NCBI GenBank assembly: GCA_008933045.1 | Contig: WBXJ01000130.1 | Coordinates: 1 to 8,361 of the forward strand | Direction of reading: 5' to 3' | DNA: 8,361 nucleotides | Origin: Verrucomicrobiota bacterium | Lineage (GTDB): Bacteria > Verrucomicrobiota > Verrucomicrobiia > Limisphaerales > SXQI01 | Shown here: positions 7,854 through 8,361 of the stretch, in pieces | Layout of the letters: each line of letters opens with the position of its first letter | Numbering within the stretch: position 1 is the first letter of the stretch | Position numbers and translations under genes: made by a program | The notes under the pieces: model-generated | What the model saw: the letters and a program-made list of their open reading frames with translations, nothing else | What the model was told of the DNA's origin: nothing | The model's database searches: none

Positions 7854-7874
7854 TTGTTCCAGCCCTCAGAACAA
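7854..7874. promoter_or_regulatory. Inverted repeat TTGTTC-N9-GAACAA, possible operator
   Basis: The arms TTGTTC (7854-7859) and GAACAA (7869-7874) are perfect inverted complements around a 9-bp centre, giving a 21-bp operator-sized element. It lies about 50 bp upstream of the nadE start and immediately upstream, on the minus strand, of the weak -10-like TAAGAT. That is where a regulator could act. The arms contain GTTC/GAAC as in several LexA-type boxes, but the spacing does not match any box I know. A six-base palindrome by chance is plausible in a region this size. Confidence 0.25.
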
Positions 7875-7890
7875 CCCCAGTGAGCTTCAT

Positions 7891-7922
7891 GCAACGAATT
7901 CATGCCCTCGGTTGCTTTTTTT
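7891..7922 (+). terminator. Weak hairpin followed by seven T, terminator-like
   Basis: GCAAC (7891-7895) can pair with GTTGC (7911-7915). GA/TC adds two more pairs across a single bulged G, and the hairpin is followed directly by T7 (7916-7922). The form is that of a rho-independent terminator reading on the plus strand. The stem is short and only moderately GC-rich, and no plus-strand gene ends here. If real, it would stop antisense transcripts entering from the nadE side. On the minus strand the same tract is an A-run that could instead be an upstream promoter element for nadE. Confidence 0.25.
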
Positions 7923-7930
7923 GGTTCCAA

Positions 7931-7943
7931 CGATAAGGTATCG
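7931..7943. repeat. Short palindrome CGATA-AGG-TATCG
   Basis: Two perfect 5-bp arms flank a 3-bp centre just downstream of the T7 tract. The element lies about 110 bp upstream of the adaptor start and 130 bp upstream of nadE. It could be a half of a regulator site for either divergent gene, but it is short enough to be chance. Confidence 0.15.
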
Positions 7944-8019
7944 ACCAGTCAAACCCATGTGGACTCGGGGCGACATTGGGTTCAATCCATTCAAAGAACC
8001 TGATTCTTGAAACAAGTAG

Positions 8020-8024
8020 AGGAG
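8020..8024 (+). promoter_or_regulatory. Shine-Dalgarno-like AGGAG, distant from the adaptor start
   Basis: This is the best Shine-Dalgarno match seen in the window, inside the run TAGAGGAGC. It lies 25 bases before the ATG at 8050, too far for direct use. It lies 5 bases before a GTG at 8030 that opens a four-codon frame (Val-Ser-Thr-Asn, stop TGA at 8042-8044). It also lies 16 bases before an in-frame TTG at 8041. It may therefore serve a mini-leader peptide or an alternative start, or be coincidental. Confidence 0.35.
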
Positions 8025-8049
8025 CAGCCGTGTCTACCAATTGAAACTC

Positions 8050-8361
8050 ATGACTACTGGAACTCATAGCAACCGAAAACGAAACGTGGGATTGGCAATC
8101 GTGCTGATTCTTGTGGCCTCCACCGTCGCCGGATACTTCATCCGACGGCGTGAGATACCTCTCGTGGTCGAGACGGAGAAAGTTGCGCTGCGAAATCTGA
8201 CTGAAGTTGTGCTCGCAAATGGCAAAATTCAACCCGTGGTTCAAGTCACGATTAACCCGGAAGTCAGCGGAGAAATCATCGCACTCGCCGTCAAGGAAGG
8301 CCAATTGGTGAAAGCGGGTGACCTTCTGCTCAAGTTGAAACCCGACAATTACATTGCAGGC
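8050..8361 (+). CDS. RND/MacA-type periplasmic adaptor subunit, 5' part only
   Basis: The frame opens at ATG 8050 and runs without a stop to the window edge, giving 104 residues of a longer protein. After a basic N-terminus (RKRN) comes one transmembrane segment (about residues 14-31). An extended strand region follows (TEKVALRNLTEVVLANGKI), then the first lipoyl half-motif with PEVSGEII and KEGQLVKAGDLLLKLKP (about 73-100). This is the standard beginning of HlyD/AcrA/MacA-type adaptors, which link an inner-membrane pump to an outer-membrane channel. VEGQxVxKGDLL-like spacing favours the MacA/RND adaptor subgroup over the one at 1560, so the two are not recent copies. A TAG at 8017 blocks upstream extension. 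An in-frame TTG at 8041 is an alternative start. The pump gene should follow downstream, but that is outside the view. Confidence 0.85.
   Translation, partial: MTTGTHSNRKRNVGLAIVLILVASTVAGYFIRRREIPLVVETEKVALRNLTEVVLANGKIQPVVQVTINPEVSGEIIALAVKEGQLVKAGDLLLKLKPDNYIAG

Larger units (their letters stand above)
7804..8049. other. Divergent intergenic region between nadE and an adaptor gene
   Basis: These 246 bp separate two divergently transcribed genes, so promoters for both should lie here. I find no convincing sigma70 -35/-10 pair by eye. On the minus strand a TAAGAT resembles a -10 box (about 7838-7843) without a matching -35. The stretch holds three small inverted repeats, listed separately, and an isolated Shine-Dalgarno-like AGGAG near the adaptor gene. 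Open frames crossing it look like antisense shadows, and no RNA gene is recognised. Confidence 0.6.

Noticed and set aside
7803..7909. CCCTC repeated four times in the nadE upstream region (7803, 7825, 7863, 7905), two copies as GCCCTC 42 bp apart
   Set aside because: Five- and six-base matches with irregular spacing are expected by chance, and no known regulator site fits.
7900..8304. Minus-strand open frame of 134 codons spanning the intergenic region and the adaptor gene
   Set aside because: It is antisense to the clear adaptor coding sequence, has no recognisable domain, and its composition looks like a shadow frame.

Overview
The window reads as chromosomal DNA from a Gram-negative-type bacterium. 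Two genes encode inner-membrane-anchored periplasmic adaptors (HlyD/AcrA type), which presuppose an outer envelope. Base composition looks balanced (near half GC by eye). Most start codons lack a well-placed Shine-Dalgarno sequence, and two genes start with GTG. I would guess Verrucomicrobiota or a neighbouring phylum, but only from general gene style, so this is weak.

Layout. (1) Positions 14-2648, plus strand: three tightly packed genes with gaps of 3-4 bp. They encode a VTC-domain (polyphosphate polymerase-like) protein, a DUF4956 multi-pass membrane protein and a HlyD-type membrane fusion protein. (2) After an 88-bp gap, at 2737-3888 on the same strand, lies a membrane acyltransferase of the acyltransferase-3 (OafA-like) family. 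(3) Its stop codon overlaps the stop codon of an opposing minus-strand block at 3885-7803. In transcription order this block is NAD+ synthetase (nadE), a Wzx-like polysaccharide flippase and a TylF/MycF-type sugar O-methyltransferase. (4) A 246-bp divergent intergenic region (7804-8049) holds small inverted repeats and a strong but oddly placed Shine-Dalgarno-like sequence. (5) A second adaptor gene starts at 8050 and runs off the window end.

How the genes may work together. The flippase, acyltransferase and TylF methyltransferase fit synthesis, decoration and export of a cell-surface polysaccharide, although no glycosyltransferase or polymerase is visible here. The VTC-DUF4956-adaptor cassette is the most intriguing part. 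It pairs a predicted cytosolic polyphosphate-type polymerase with a small multi-pass membrane protein and a periplasm-spanning adaptor. One hypothesis is coupled synthesis and export of polyphosphate or another anionic polymer; another is a regulatory or accessory role in exopolysaccharide secretion. nadE is a housekeeping gene that appears to share a transcript with the surface-polysaccharide genes. I see no tRNA, rRNA, CRISPR array, insertion sequence or pseudogene.
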